This document shows positions 35,501 through 45,328 of a stretch of DNA of 64,000 bases, one piece after another; the stretch's first letter is position 1, and each line of letters starts with the position of its first letter. Made by a program: the position numbers and the translations under genes. The stretch spans positions 62,001 to 126,000 of the forward strand of contig NZ_BLRL01000005.1 in NCBI RefSeq assembly GCF_015082335.1, in the 5' to 3' direction. A model generated the notes under the pieces. The model ran no database searches and was not told the DNA's origin. It saw only the letters and a program-made list of their open reading frames with translations. Source of the DNA: Moritella sp. F3 (GTDB lineage Bacteria > Pseudomonadota > Gammaproteobacteria > Enterobacterales > Moritellaceae).

Positions 35501-37555
35501 TTGAAGATAATAAAAGCCTTATTTGTAACTTGTTTACTGTTTATCTCGACGAGTATTTCGGCGCAGACAACAGGCTGGTTGCAAGACCCGTCACATCCAC
35601 CTATCCAGTTACGCTTTATGCTGACAGGGCAAGTGGATAAAACCAATAATACTGTTCCTGCAGTACTTGAAGTAAAACTTTCAGGTGATTGGAAAACCTA
35701 TTGGCGTTCACCTGGTGAAGGTGGTATAGCACCAAGTATTGATTGGAAAAATTCAAGCAATCTGGTTAATAGTGATTGGCAATGGCCAGTGCCGAAACAT
35801 TTCTCATTGCTTGGATTGGAGACTTATGGTTATACCGATACCGTTAGCTTCCCAATGCAACTGCGTTTCGAAGACATTCATAAGCCGTTGGAGTTAGCCG
35901 GTACATTAACCTTATCTTCATGCACAACGATTTGTGTGTTAACAGACTATGATATCAATATGTCGGTTGATATTAACAATCTGCAAGCTGATGCTGAAGC
36001 GATGTTTTTGTATAACAAAAGTATCGTCGAAGTACCGAAAAAAGTAGATGATAATAATGCGATTGAGTTGCTATGGGATCAACAAAAAAGCCAGTTACAA
36101 GCAAAAGTATCAGGTTATGACTGGACTGGAACACCGACATTATTAATTGATGGTGATCTTGATACTAGCTTTAAGCTGGTGGCTGTTGATCAAGTTGCGG
36201 ACACTATAACGGCTGTGTTTGATGCAAGCAGTTGGTTAGGTAAGGTGGAATTAATTGATAAGCCATTAAACTTAACGGTCATCGACTCTGAGCAAGCATT
36301 AGAATTTTCGACGCCTGTTATTGCTGGGTTCGTTACCGTTACAGGCGAATCTTTAATTGGCATTGTACTTTTTGCGTTATTAGGTGGTCTGATACTTAAT
36401 ATTATGCCTTGTGTTTTACCTGTACTAGGTATGAAATTAAGCACTATTATCGATGCACCCCGTGTTGAAAAAGGTAAAATTAGACAGCAGTTCTTTGCAT
36501 CTGCAGCCGGTATTATCGTGTCGTTCTGGTTACTTGCTAGCTTTATTTTCGTGCTTAAAGTGTCAGGTCAAGCGATAGGGTGGGGTATTCAATTCCAAAG
36601 CCCTTGGTTTATTGCCGTCATGGTGGTGATCACGGCTGTGTTCTCATTAAATATGCTTGGCGCATTTGAATTTAGCTTATCGTCAAATGTACAAACGAAA
36701 CTGGCTACTGCTGGTGATGACAGTAATCGTGGCCACTTTTTACAAGGTATGTTTGCGACCTTATTAGCTACGCCATGTAGTGCGCCATTCTTGGGTACGG
36801 CAGTTGCTTATGCGTTTGGTGCTGATACGCTGAGTTTATTTGTTATCTTTACAGCGCTAGCTATCGGTATGGCATTGCCGTGGTTGTTAGTTGCAACTTT
36901 TCCGAGTCTTGTCAGTCTATTACCTAAACCTGGTCGTTGGATGGGGTCGGTTAAAACTGTGTTTTCAGGATTGTTAATGCTGACCTGTTTATGGTTAGTA
37001 ACCTTGCTTTCAAGCTTCTTGCCGACGTTAGTTATTTACGGTGTATTCAGTGTTGTGAGTCTTATCTTTATTGGCTTTATGATCAAACTGAAAGGTAAGC
37101 GCGCGGTGCTTATTAGCGTTAGTGTTGGTTTATTGATTGGTAGTGCTGTCGCGCTAGCAGCGTCGTTAACCACGAGTAAATGGTCAAACGGTTTACCTGA
37201 AGATTTAGCATGGCAAGAACTTGATACGGTACGTATCGAACAGGAAGTTCAAGCAGGCAAAACGGTATTTGTAAATATCACAGCTGATTGGTGTATTACC
37301 TGTAAAGCTAATAAGATCGGCGTGATTTTACAAGATCCTGTATACAGTAAATTGCAAAGCGAAAATATAGTGCCGATGGAAGGCGATTGGACTGTTCGTT
37401 CTGAAAAAGTTACTAATTATTTACAAAACAATGGCCGCTTTGGGGTGCCATTTAATATCGTTTACGGCCCGAAAGCGCCAAACGGTATTCCACTACCGGT
37501 TATTTTAACTGACGATGCGGTGATGAATGCGATTAAACGCGCGAGTGGTGAATAA
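35501..37555 (+). CDS. scsB: Membrane thiol-redox protein ScsB (DsbD family)
   Basis: 684 residues starting with TTG (GGAG 7 nt upstream; the signal peptide MKIIKALFVTCLLFISTSISA supports it). An N-terminal periplasmic domain (~22-270) is followed by eight membrane helices carrying MPCVLPVLGMKLS and ATPCSAPFLGTA, and a C-terminal thioredoxin domain with CITC (Cys598/Cys601). It carries electrons from cytoplasmic thioredoxin to periplasmic ScsC and ScsD. First gene of scsBCD, associated with copper tolerance in Salmonella and Caulobacter. Confidence 0.9.
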   Translation: MKIIKALFVTCLLFISTSISAQTTGWLQDPSHPPIQLRFMLTGQVDKTNNTVPAVLEVKLSGDWKTYWRSPGEGGIAPSIDWKNSSNLVNSDWQWPVPKHFSLLGLETYGYTDTVSFPMQLRFEDIHKPLELAGTLTLSSCTTICVLTDYDINMSVDINNLQADAEAMFLYNKSIVEVPKKVDDNNAIELLWDQQKSQLQAKVSGYDWTGTPTLLIDGDLDTSFKLVAVDQVADTITAVFDASSWLGKVELIDKPLNLTVIDSEQALEFSTPVIAGFVTVTGESLIGIVLFALLGGLILNIMPCVLPVLGMKLSTIIDAPRVEKGKIRQQFFASAAGIIVSFWLLASFIFVLKVSGQAIGWGIQFQSPWFIAVMVVITAVFSLNMLGAFEFSLSSNVQTKLATAGDDSNRGHFLQGMFATLLATPCSAPFLGTAVAYAFGADTLSLFVIFTALAIGMALPWLLVATFPSLVSLLPKPGRWMGSVKTVFSGLLMLTCLWLVTLLSSFLPTLVIYGVFSVVSLIFIGFMIKLKGKRAVLISVSVGLLIGSAVALAASLTTSKWSNGLPEDLAWQELDTVRIEQEVQAGKTVFVNITADWCITCKANKIGVILQDPVYSKLQSENIVPMEGDWTVRSEKVTNYLQNNGRFGVPFNIVYGPKAPNGIPLPVILTDDAVMNAIKRASGE

Positions 37556-37611
37556 TCATTACAGCTAATCCCATCTTAATGGGTTAAACAAATTTTATAA
37601 TAGGAATAATC

Positions 37612-38385
37612 ATGAAAACGAAATTATTAACACTATCAAAGTCTATCACTGGTGCTCTTTCAATCGGTATTCTAGCAACACAAATGGCGTGGGCAGCTCC
37701 GGCTACAACTGAAGCAACTGCAATGCCACAAGCAGAGTTTAATCAAATGGTAAAAGAAGCTTTGGTTAATAATCCTGAGATCTTAAAAGCCGCTATTATT
37801 GCGCTGCAAGAAAATGAACAAAATAAAGTGAAAGAGCAGCAAGGAAAAAGCTTAAACGACAATTACGCAGCGTTGTTTAACAACAAAATGGACCCGTGGA
37901 TGGGTGCTGAAAATCCAGAGCTAACGATTGCTTACTTTACCGATTTCAATTGCCCTTACTGTAAGAAAATTGAACCGCTACTTGATAGACTTGTAGAAGA
38001 GAATCCTGAAATACGCGTGGTGTATAAATTAGTACCTATCTTAGGCCCAAGCTCGAAAGAGGCGACGGATTTAGCGCTGACAGTATGGCAGAATGAACCT
38101 GAAAAATTTGCAGAACTGCATAAGAAATTGATGTCGCGTCCAAGTCGTTTAGATAGTGAGGCGATTGCTAAAGTCGGTAAGCTCACGGATACAGAAGAGT
38201 GGTTGGACGATACTGGTAAAAGTGTTGAAACGACAATTAATACAAGTATGGGCTTGATGCGTGAATTTGGTCTGAGTGGCACTCCTGCACTTGTTTTTGC
38301 TGACCAAATTGTGGGTGGTCTAGTGCCTTATGAGCAACTAGAGAAACAAGTTAAGGCGGCATTAGCGGCGAAACGTAACAAATAA
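37612..38385 (+). CDS. scsC: Periplasmic disulfide isomerase/reductase ScsC (DsbA-like)
   Basis: 257 residues. Signal peptide (cut near WAAPA), an N-terminal helical stalk (~40-90) like the trimerising arm of Proteus ScsC, then a DsbA-like thioredoxin fold with NCPYC and the cis-proline loop GTPALVFAD. It is kept reduced by ScsB and protects or isomerises periplasmic disulfides under copper stress. 56 nt after scsB. Confidence 0.9.
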   Translation: MKTKLLTLSKSITGALSIGILATQMAWAAPATTEATAMPQAEFNQMVKEALVNNPEILKAAIIALQENEQNKVKEQQGKSLNDNYAALFNNKMDPWMGAENPELTIAYFTDFNCPYCKKIEPLLDRLVEENPEIRVVYKLVPILGPSSKEATDLALTVWQNEPEKFAELHKKLMSRPSRLDSEAIAKVGKLTDTEEWLDDTGKSVETTINTSMGLMREFGLSGTPALVFADQIVGGLVPYEQLEKQVKAALAAKRNK

Positions 38386-38396
38386 TAAGCGTTTTT

Positions 38397-38442
38397 TACC
38401 AATTACATTTAATGAGTCATTCGATATTGGGTGTAATTGGTA
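38397..38442. repeat. Inverted repeat in the scsC-scsD gap
   Basis: TACCAATTACA (38397-38407) and its exact complement TGTAATTGGTA (38432-38442), with a 24-nt spacer, immediately followed by a second small stem CGCTA-TCAA-TAGCG. A related AATTGGTAT string lies upstream of scsB at 35448-35456. Confidence 0.55.
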
Positions 38443-38498
38443 TCGCTATCAATAGCGGTATTACTATCGATATTGATATTGTCAAAGGAAGTGATTAA

Positions 38499-38996
38499 AT
38501 GAAGCAACGACTACTTGGTTGGACCAAGCAATTAGTTATATTTTTGTTGTTAGCGCTGGTTATTACCACTGCTGTCGATGTATGGCGTGGTAAAGATCTA
38601 GCAAAAGATAACCCTCCCGCATTAGTTAGCACGACATTGAAAGGTGAAGCGGTCGATCTTGCTGAGTTAAGTAAAGATCAAGCCGTGATTGTTTATTTTT
38701 GGGCGACCTGGTGCCCTGTATGTAGTTTTGTTAGCCCTGCTGTTGATACTTTGTCGGAATACTATCCGGTAGTGACGGTGGCATTAAGTTCTGGTGAAGA
38801 TCTGCGGGTGACAAAATACATACAGCATCATGAGTATGACTTTGATGTGATCAACGATAAAAACTATGATTTGGGTAATGACTGGAAAGTGAAAGTAACC
38901 CCGACCATCTTAATTGTCAAAGATGGTGAGGTTAAATGGCTAACTACCGGATTTACCAGTTTACCTGGGATCTGGTGGCGTTTAATGATGAGTTAA
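38499..38996 (+). CDS. scsD: Membrane-anchored thioredoxin-like protein ScsD
   Basis: 165 residues: a signal anchor (~12-28), then a TlpA/ResA-type thioredoxin fold with [10 protein letters not shown] (CPVC) and the cis-proline VTPTILIV. It is expected to receive electrons from ScsB. AAGGAAG precedes the ATG. Its stop overlaps that of the convergent chemoreceptor by 4 nt. Confidence 0.88.
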   Translation: MKQRLLGWTKQLVIFLLLALVITTAVDVWRGKDLAKDNPPALVSTTLKGEAVDLAELSKDQAVIVYFWATWCPVCSFVSPAVDTLSEYYPVVTVALSSGEDLRVTKYIQHHEYDFDVINDKNYDLGNDWKVKVTPTILIVKDGEVKWLTTGFTSLPGIWWRLMMS

Positions 38997-41836
38997 AACT
39001 CATCCCAATTGTCGTTATTGGATAATGCGGCGATTGCCTTGTCATTGGATTGCTTTTTCTGCGCCGTCACTGGCAGAGCGGTTGGTTGCTGTCCACTGCG
39101 CTGGTGGCGGTTCGCATTCCGGGTACCTTGCTGACGTTGTGTACCTTGATGCTGCGGTACATTTTGCATTTGTCGTTCTTCTTGCTCTGCTTGTATTAGT
39201 TTAAAGAACTGGATTAACTGGGTCATGTGATTGACCTGTTCAGACATCGCAGAACTTGCTACTGATGCTTGCTCGACAAGTGATGCATTTTGTTGCGTCA
39301 CTTCATCCATTTGATTCACGGCTTGGTTAACTTGTTCAATACCGCTAGATTGCTCTGTTGCCGCATTACTGACTTCAGCAATCATATTGGCCACGTGTTC
39401 AACTGAATGTACTATCTCTTGTAATGTATCTCCCGATTCATTGACTAATGAAGAACCTACTTTTACTTTTTCAACGCTGTCGCGGATCAGGTCTTTAATT
39501 TCTTTCGCGGCATCGGCGGAGCGTTGTGATAAATTGCGAACTTCACCTGCAACAACCGCAAAACCACGACCTTGCTCACCTGCTCGGGCTGCCTCTACGG
39601 CTGCATTTAGTGCCAGTAGATTGGTTTGGAAGGCGATCTCATCAATGACACCAATAATGTCATTGATGCGGTTACTCGCAGTCAAAATCTCTTTCATTGC
39701 GGAAACCGCTTCTTGTACGGTTTTACCGCCATTTTGGGCTTTATTTTTGGCTTCGGTCGCGAGTTTATTCGCTTCATCTGTATTCGCTGCACTTTGCTTC
39801 ACGGTCGCGGTGATCTCTTCCATGCTCGAGGCTGTTTCTTCTAATGAGCAAGCCTGCTCTTCCGTACGTTGACTTAGATCTGTATTACCCAGCGCTATTT
39901 CGTGTGATGCGGTGCTTACGGTATCAGCTGATTCGCGGATCTGACTGATAATGGTGGTTAACTTATCGATAGTGTTGTTTGCATCATTTTTGATTTGTTG
40001 AAATTCACCATTGTATTCTTGTTCAATTGATTGCGTTAGGTCACCTTCAGACATGCGTGAGAACAAGCCGCCGATATCACTGACAAACAAAGATGAGCTT
40101 TCTAGTAATTCATTTAAACCACTGCTTAACTTGGTAAAGAATTCATTCTTACCTTCAAGGTTAATGCGTTTGGATAAATCTCCGTTTGCCGCGGCAGCTA
40201 CAATTTCGTCAATTTCCTGTTCAATGGCCAGTTCAGCGGTTTTATCATTCCATTCCACCACGGTACCGAGACGTTCATTGGCTGCGTTGGTAACAGGGTT
40301 TAGGGTGAGCTGCATTGTTCTGCCACCAATTTTGATATTTGCTTGATGGGTTGATGATAATCCTTGCAGCATTTGCTGTTGATGTTGTGGACGTTTATGG
40401 AAAATATCAATATTCGCACCGAGTAACTTTTCAACATTAAAATCAGGTAAGTCTTTTTTGATGTCTTTCTCTGCGTTAGTAAGCAATTTACTTACGGAAT
40501 CATTCATGTAGATAATATTACGTTGGCCATCTGCCACCATGACATTGGCGGTGACATTGTCTAGGGCATTCTTGATACGTAGGGCTTCTTCCGCAGTTAA
40601 GCGTGACTCTTGAATATCAAAGTTAAGCTTGGTTTGAGTAATGTAAATAGCTTGGAACAGTTGGCCAAATTCACTGTTATGGCGAATTTCAAATTTATTC
40701 TCGTATTTACCTTCGTTAATATGATTGAAAATACCAATTAGCTGCTTGATTGGTTTCATGATTGTGCGGTTTAGTACAATCATTAAAAGCAAGGCTAAAA
40801 TGAGGAACGTGACGAGTCTTTCTGCTCCTAAACTGATAAAGGAATCATTGATTTGGGTATGCAGGGTATTCGTGGTCTGCTGTGTGAGGGAGGCGTAATT
40901 TTGTTGTAATAGTAGAAGCGCATTAAGCGCAGGTTTGCTATCCACTTTCACACTGCTATCAATTGCCTTAATTCCTGCACCGCTGGTAATGAGAGATTGG
41001 ACGCTATCGAGATTCTGACGGTATTGTTTTGCAACATTAACGATGTCTTTTAGTGCATTTTGTTCTTTTGCACTAATGCCTGATAAAGCTTGGTAATGAT
41101 TGACCTGGTTTAGTAGGCTGGTATAGCGTTGAATAAATGTTTGTCTGTAAGCCTCATCTTGACGCAGAATATAATTTTTGAATTGATGGACAATACCGCC
41201 ATAGCCTAATGATGCGGTAATTTCATTGATGACAGTGCCGCGTGCAGAAATATTAGCTTGATAGCTATCCCAAGCTGTATCAATTTTGTGTACGTTATTA
41301 TATTGAACAAGCGCTCCAGCCACGAAGATAAGGGCAATGAAAGTCGTTAATATGGTGAGTTTGGCTTTCAACCCTGTATTCACTAGTAATGTCTTGAGCG
41401 TGACAAGTGGATTTCTACGCGGGACGTTATCGCTGTTCATTGCCTGATAGGTGAGTTCAGCATCTTTCACTTCTTGTTGAGTCGGCTTTGTTCTTACCGA
41501 CATAAATTCGATAACTTGGCCATTTTTTTTAATTGGGATGACGTTTGCAACGACCCAGTAAAAATCGCCATTTTTAACCCTGTTTTTAATGATACCAGTC
41601 CAAGGTTTACCTTGTTGGATTGTTTCCCATAAGTCTTTAAAAGCGGCTGGTGGCATATCTGGATGTCTAACTATACTATGACTTTTACGTAATAATTCAG
41701 CCTCAGTAAAGCCACTAATTTCAATAAATGCCCTATTTACGAAGGTGATAGACCCTTTTAGATCGGTCTTGGAGACAAGGATATCTCCCTCTTTCATAAA
41801 TTGTTCCGTATCTGTAATTGGCATGTTGATTTTCAT
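38993..41836 (-). CDS. Methyl-accepting chemotaxis protein with PAS sensor (Aer-like)
   Basis: ATG 41836 is chosen because GGGAGG lies 8 nt upstream; the frame extends to 41938. 947 residues: an N-terminal PAS (~10-110) with the Aer-type [14 protein letters not shown] block [10 protein letters not shown], two membrane helices flanking a helical periplasmic domain, HAMP, a second PAS-like region, and the signalling hairpin containing [21 protein letters not shown]. The last residues NWDEF look like the CheR/CheB docking pentapeptide. Ligand may be redox state. Confidence 0.9.
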   Translation of the reverse strand: MKINMPITDTEQFMKEGDILVSKTDLKGSITFVNRAFIEISGFTEAELLRKSHSIVRHPDMPPAAFKDLWETIQQGKPWTGIIKNRVKNGDFYWVVANVIPIKKNGQVIEFMSVRTKPTQQEVKDAELTYQAMNSDNVPRRNPLVTLKTLLVNTGLKAKLTILTTFIALIFVAGALVQYNNVHKIDTAWDSYQANISARGTVINEITASLGYGGIVHQFKNYILRQDEAYRQTFIQRYTSLLNQVNHYQALSGISAKEQNALKDIVNVAKQYRQNLDSVQSLITSGAGIKAIDSSVKVDSKPALNALLLLQQNYASLTQQTTNTLHTQINDSFISLGAERLVTFLILALLLMIVLNRTIMKPIKQLIGIFNHINEGKYENKFEIRHNSEFGQLFQAIYITQTKLNFDIQESRLTAEEALRIKNALDNVTANVMVADGQRNIIYMNDSVSKLLTNAEKDIKKDLPDFNVEKLLGANIDIFHKRPQHQQQMLQGLSSTHQANIKIGGRTMQLTLNPVTNAANERLGTVVEWNDKTAELAIEQEIDEIVAAAANGDLSKRINLEGKNEFFTKLSSGLNELLESSSLFVSDIGGLFSRMSEGDLTQSIEQEYNGEFQQIKNDANNTIDKLTTIISQIRESADTVSTASHEIALGNTDLSQRTEEQACSLEETASSMEEITATVKQSAANTDEANKLATEAKNKAQNGGKTVQEAVSAMKEILTASNRINDIIGVIDEIAFQTNLLALNAAVEAARAGEQGRGFAVVAGEVRNLSQRSADAAKEIKDLIRDSVEKVKVGSSLVNESGDTLQEIVHSVEHVANMIAEVSNAATEQSSGIEQVNQAVNQMDEVTQQNASLVEQASVASSAMSEQVNHMTQLIQFFKLIQAEQEERQMQNVPQHQGTQRQQGTRNANRHQRSGQQPTALPVTAQKKQSNDKAIAALSNNDNWDEF

Positions 41837-42058
41837 TGCCATAGCCTCCCGCTTGAGTAAGTTCCATATCCCCAATTTGTATTGGGTATAAACAAACCTA
41901 GCTATAAATTGGTAATTGGAGAGGCTTTGGTGATACAAAACAGATAAGTGAGAGGTAGATCTATAAAATAGCTCACTTGCTTTAAATTACGCGTGGTGAG
42001 TCGTCATTCGATTCAAGTAGCAAGTGCATCACGGGTATTTATCTGGTGATGAAGATGG

Positions 42059-43237
42059 TTATTTACCATTCAGCGGTTTAACGCCTTTTAGTACTGATAT
42101 TGTATAACCATATTGATTTTGATAAAACTTAGAAATAAAACCACTGACATAAATGTATGATTTCTCAGTAATAGCTTGACCGTGATTAAATTGCACCACA
42201 CGGCCGGTATCATCTTTGCCACGGATATCGTAACGCTTGTTGATAACTTGGTATTTACAGCTATTAATGGTAATGCGACAGCGTACATAATCACCGAGTT
42301 TCCCTTTTAATCGTAATGTCTCACTAATATCGCTGCCATCGTTATGCAGAGCGAGCTTTTTGTCCGTCGCGAGTGGCGATTGGTGGCTTAACAAACCCTG
42401 GTTGTTGACGATGTAATTAGAGATTATTAAGGTGGCTGTTGCCAATTCATTTTCAGCTAATACACTTTGATTACAGAGCTGTTTTAATTTGTCGTTTAAG
42501 CTGGTTGATCTCATTTGTTTAGTATACAAAATGGCTTTTTCAACAAATTCAAAACTCAGGTCTTTAGGGTAGGCTGATGTTTGATAGCGCTGCGCGGCTT
42601 TACTGTAAGTGGCATGTTTAAAATCATGATGGAACTGAATCGCATCCTGTTTACTGATAAAACCATGTTGGCTAATTTCATCTTCGACAATGGCTAAGTA
42701 AAGGCGTAGCGGCGCACCCGATGCATAGGTTTGATTAAATACACTGTTTTGTAACTGTTCAAGCTGTGCAACTAATGCCGGTAGCTTTTGCAAGTAACTG
42801 GCAAATGGCATGAGCTCTGGCAGGCGCTTTTTCACGCAACCGAGATGGGCACAAAAATCACCTTGTTGTGAGTGACTAAATATCAGTCCTTGGCTACGGT
42901 TTGTGGTGGTATGACAGATACTGCAAGTACGCGTGAAACTAGGGTTTTTTAATAGATTGATTGGCTGTGCGTATTCATTTATTGCATAGATATTTTTGTT
43001 ATCAGTGATATCATAATACGCTTCGATAATGTATCGCTCGTCGCTTTGTTCCAAAAGATCTAATGTAATTTCATAACCTTGAGCAGTCACAAGTTGGTCT
43101 GCTTTTTTTACTGTTAGTGCCGCAACCGGGTTCACAGTAACAAAGTCTGAAAAAGCAAAGGAATCAAAAGGTGCAAGTAAGTCTTCTATGGTAGACTTTA
43201 GGTTAGCGTATTGCTCAGTTGTAATTAAATATGGCAT
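42059..43237 (-). CDS. Zinc-finger protein of unknown function
   Basis: 392 residues, soluble. Four cysteines (CSIC at 105-108; Cys129 and Cys134 in FCAHLGC), spaced like a treble-clef finger, recall the FBP_C/FusB-type zinc domain that binds elongation factor G. The C-terminal ~90 residues (GDYVRCRITINSCKYQVINKRY...IYVSGFISKF) are strand-rich, possibly an OB-like fold. The start is only 17 nt from that of the divergent replication-like gene, and neither has a ribosome site I can see. Confidence 0.65.
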   Translation of the reverse strand: MPYLITTEQYANLKSTIEDLLAPFDSFAFSDFVTVNPVAALTVKKADQLVTAQGYEITLDLLEQSDERYIIEAYYDITDNKNIYAINEYAQPINLLKNPSFTRTCSICHTTTNRSQGLIFSHSQQGDFCAHLGCVKKRLPELMPFASYLQKLPALVAQLEQLQNSVFNQTYASGAPLRLYLAIVEDEISQHGFISKQDAIQFHHDFKHATYSKAAQRYQTSAYPKDLSFEFVEKAILYTKQMRSTSLNDKLKQLCNQSVLAENELATATLIISNYIVNNQGLLSHQSPLATDKKLALHNDGSDISETLRLKGKLGDYVRCRITINSCKYQVINKRYDIRGKDDTGRVVQFNHGQAITEKSYIYVSGFISKFYQNQYGYTISVLKGVKPLNGK

Positions 43238-43254
43238 TGTGGTGTTAAACAGTT

Positions 43255-44679
43255 ATGAATAGAAAAATGGAGAGCACATACTTTATCGTGCCCGATCATA
43301 TCGCGCAATCATCATCACTTTCTGATGCTGCATTTCGCTTATTAGTATGGATGTTATGCAAAAAGAATAAAGATCGCATTGCGGATTTTTCGCGTTTTTC
43401 GCTGCAATCAGATAAACAGCATAGCATTACTGAACTGATTAATAAAAACTATCTTCAGCAAGATGACAGTGGCTTGTACATCAACAGTGCAATTATGTAT
43501 GAAGACTTTAAAGAACAAGTTCCAGCGCCTGTTGAGGCGGCCGATCCTGGCCTGCAATATTTCCAACAAGTATTTGAATTAGTTGCTGAGTATTCACAAA
43601 AAAGACTAAACTTTAATAACAGTAAATTCCGTGTGCGCTGCGATGAGTTTATGCGCCAAGGGTTTACTATCGAACACATTAAAGTGTTATGTATTCAGCT
43701 AAACAGCCGTAACCCAGCTTTTGATTGGTATGAGCTTGATGCGACTGAATTACAGCATATTAAAGATGTATCTGCGGTGAACAGGGTCAATGCGCCAGCG
43801 AGTATTCAATCGGTTAATAACCCTCATTCTGAAGCGCGTCAGCCTTTCCAACCAACGATAAGCCGTCAAGGTGTACGTCATATTCAAAACCAAAGTGGGT
43901 TTATGCCGAACTACCAACAAATTAGACAAGATCCGCAAAAAATGGCGGATATTAAGCAAGTCTATGATTATTGGTTTAGCTCGAAACGTTTACAGCTGTC
44001 ACAATATATTGCTCCAAAACAAGCCCATTTCGAGAAACTGCATAGCCTGTTAATGCTACATTCGATTGCAGAGCTGAAACGTGCAGTTGATGGTGTTGAC
44101 CATCGCCGAGACTTGGTGAATAAAGGTCGTAATTTTAATGATATCTTTACTAATTCGGGCAATATCGAAAGCTTGGTTAGTTTAGCTGATAGTATGGAAG
44201 TGAGCCAGGCTGACTCGCCAGCGCTGCGTATCTTTAATTATTGGGTTGAACGTACACAAAGTGCTGTTGGGGTTAATTTACGCATGACAGCAGAGCAACG
44301 TGACCGCTTGATACTGCGCTTGCAAGTATTCACCGAAATCGATCTCAAATTAGCCATTGATGGATCACAAGTCGACCCTTATTATCAATCTGTACACTTT
44401 GCTTTTGGTTTGTTATTCAAAGATGATACCAGCGTACACAGTTTGATATCGTTAGCACTTAATGGTAAACAAGATGTATCGAAAGCGAGTCGTAAAGACA
44501 GTAACTTGAATAAAGCTTTGGCAGATATGGGCATTAGTAAGTTAACGGTTGGTATGACAGAGCAAAATGGTGGTTTTGTGAATCCGATGGTTCGTGATCA
44601 CTCGAATACGCAGACACCATTGAAAACATTACCGCCACAATTTATTGATCCGGGCTTCTCTGATAGCGACGATGATTAA
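43255..44679 (+). CDS. Replication-initiator-like protein (winged helix plus two C-terminal repeats)
   Basis: 474 residues. The N-terminus (~5-80: YFIVPDHIAQSSSLSDAAFRLLVWML) resembles the winged-helix of phage replication O proteins. Residues ~100-170 are helical. Two ~77-residue repeats follow at ~236-312 and ~326-402, aligned by Y/F-x-YW, a central ELKRAVDG/DLKLAIDG and VSLA/ISLA ends. It probably binds DNA and a helicase loader. Downstream lies a lambda-P-like gene. No phage structural or integrase genes are near. Confidence 0.6.
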   Translation: MNRKMESTYFIVPDHIAQSSSLSDAAFRLLVWMLCKKNKDRIADFSRFSLQSDKQHSITELINKNYLQQDDSGLYINSAIMYEDFKEQVPAPVEAADPGLQYFQQVFELVAEYSQKRLNFNNSKFRVRCDEFMRQGFTIEHIKVLCIQLNSRNPAFDWYELDATELQHIKDVSAVNRVNAPASIQSVNNPHSEARQPFQPTISRQGVRHIQNQSGFMPNYQQIRQDPQKMADIKQVYDYWFSSKRLQLSQYIAPKQAHFEKLHSLLMLHSIAELKRAVDGVDHRRDLVNKGRNFNDIFTNSGNIESLVSLADSMEVSQADSPALRIFNYWVERTQSAVGVNLRMTAEQRDRLILRLQVFTEIDLKLAIDGSQVDPYYQSVHFAFGLLFKDDTSVHSLISLALNGKQDVSKASRKDSNLNKALADMGISKLTVGMTEQNGGFVNPMVRDHSNTQTPLKTLPPQFIDPGFSDSDDD

Positions 44680-45226
44680 AACATTAAACTTGGATATAGA
44701 GTGTATGGAACAAACAATTAATTTAACTCAGCCACAAACAGAAGCAATTGCAACTATGTACACCATGCTAGCAAGTAGCTTTCCGTCATTTAATTATGAT
44801 TATGATTCGGCACAATTTAATATCTGGAAACTGACATTTACCAAGTATGCACCTGAAGCTATTATTAAGGTCGCAGAACAGATCCCAACCTTGCGCCGCA
44901 GTAATGGCTTACCTTATGATTTCCCGCCAAGTTTACCTGTTGTTGCGGATATGATTATGCGTGAGTCTATTGTGTTGATGGGTCACTCCGATCATGATAA
45001 AGCCTATGAGCGTTTATTTAAATTTAAACGTAAGACTCCAGCTGAACGAGCCGAGACTGGTGATAACTTTGTTTATACGCTGTATCGTCAATTAAATCGT
45101 TACATGGCGATGGATGCGGAGAAATTCAGACCCATTTTTACGCGTGAATATTTAAAACTAGCAGATGGTGTGACTAAAGGCACTATGATGTTAGATGAAA
45201 TACCACTGGCGATTGAGAGTAAGTAG
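44672..45226 (+). CDS. Lambda P-like helicase-loader candidate
   Basis: About 184 residues from ATG 44672, which overlaps the upstream stop; ATG 44705 is an alternative. The block LASSFPSF...FNIWKLTFTKYAPEAIIKVAEQIPTLRRSNG...FPPSLPVVADM parallels the lambda P pattern of FP, W, R-rich helix and PSP. It would recruit replicative helicase to DNA through the upstream protein. Followed by a strong bidirectional terminator. Assignment is by pattern only. Confidence 0.55.
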   Translation: MIKTLNLDIECMEQTINLTQPQTEAIATMYTMLASSFPSFNYDYDSAQFNIWKLTFTKYAPEAIIKVAEQIPTLRRSNGLPYDFPPSLPVVADMIMRESIVLMGHSDHDKAYERLFKFKRKTPAERAETGDNFVYTLYRQLNRYMAMDAEKFRPIFTREYLKLADGVTKGTMMLDEIPLAIESK

Positions 45227-45269
45227 CTCAATTAGCCTGTAGTCCGTTAAGCTAGACTGGCTAGTTAAC

Positions 45270-45314
45270 TTGATTTGATAGAAGTCTGTCGTCGATGGAC
45301 CTCTATCAAATCAA
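45270..45314. terminator. Bidirectional terminator between convergent genes
   Basis: A 17-bp stem with one mismatch (45270-45286 with 45298-45314) and an 11-nt loop. Both flanks are A/T-rich, so it may serve both convergent genes. Confidence 0.8.
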
Positions 45315-45328
45315 ATATGAACATAAAG

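Noticed and set aside
39387..39872. Plus-strand gene opposite the chemoreceptor
   Set aside because: A Ser/Cys-rich frame produced by the antisense of the conserved MCP signalling domain.
43255..45226. Part of a prophage or integrated plasmid
   Set aside because: No integrase, att-like repeats, capsid, lysis or partition genes nearby, and the flanking genes are chromosomal types. The pair is reported as stand-alone.
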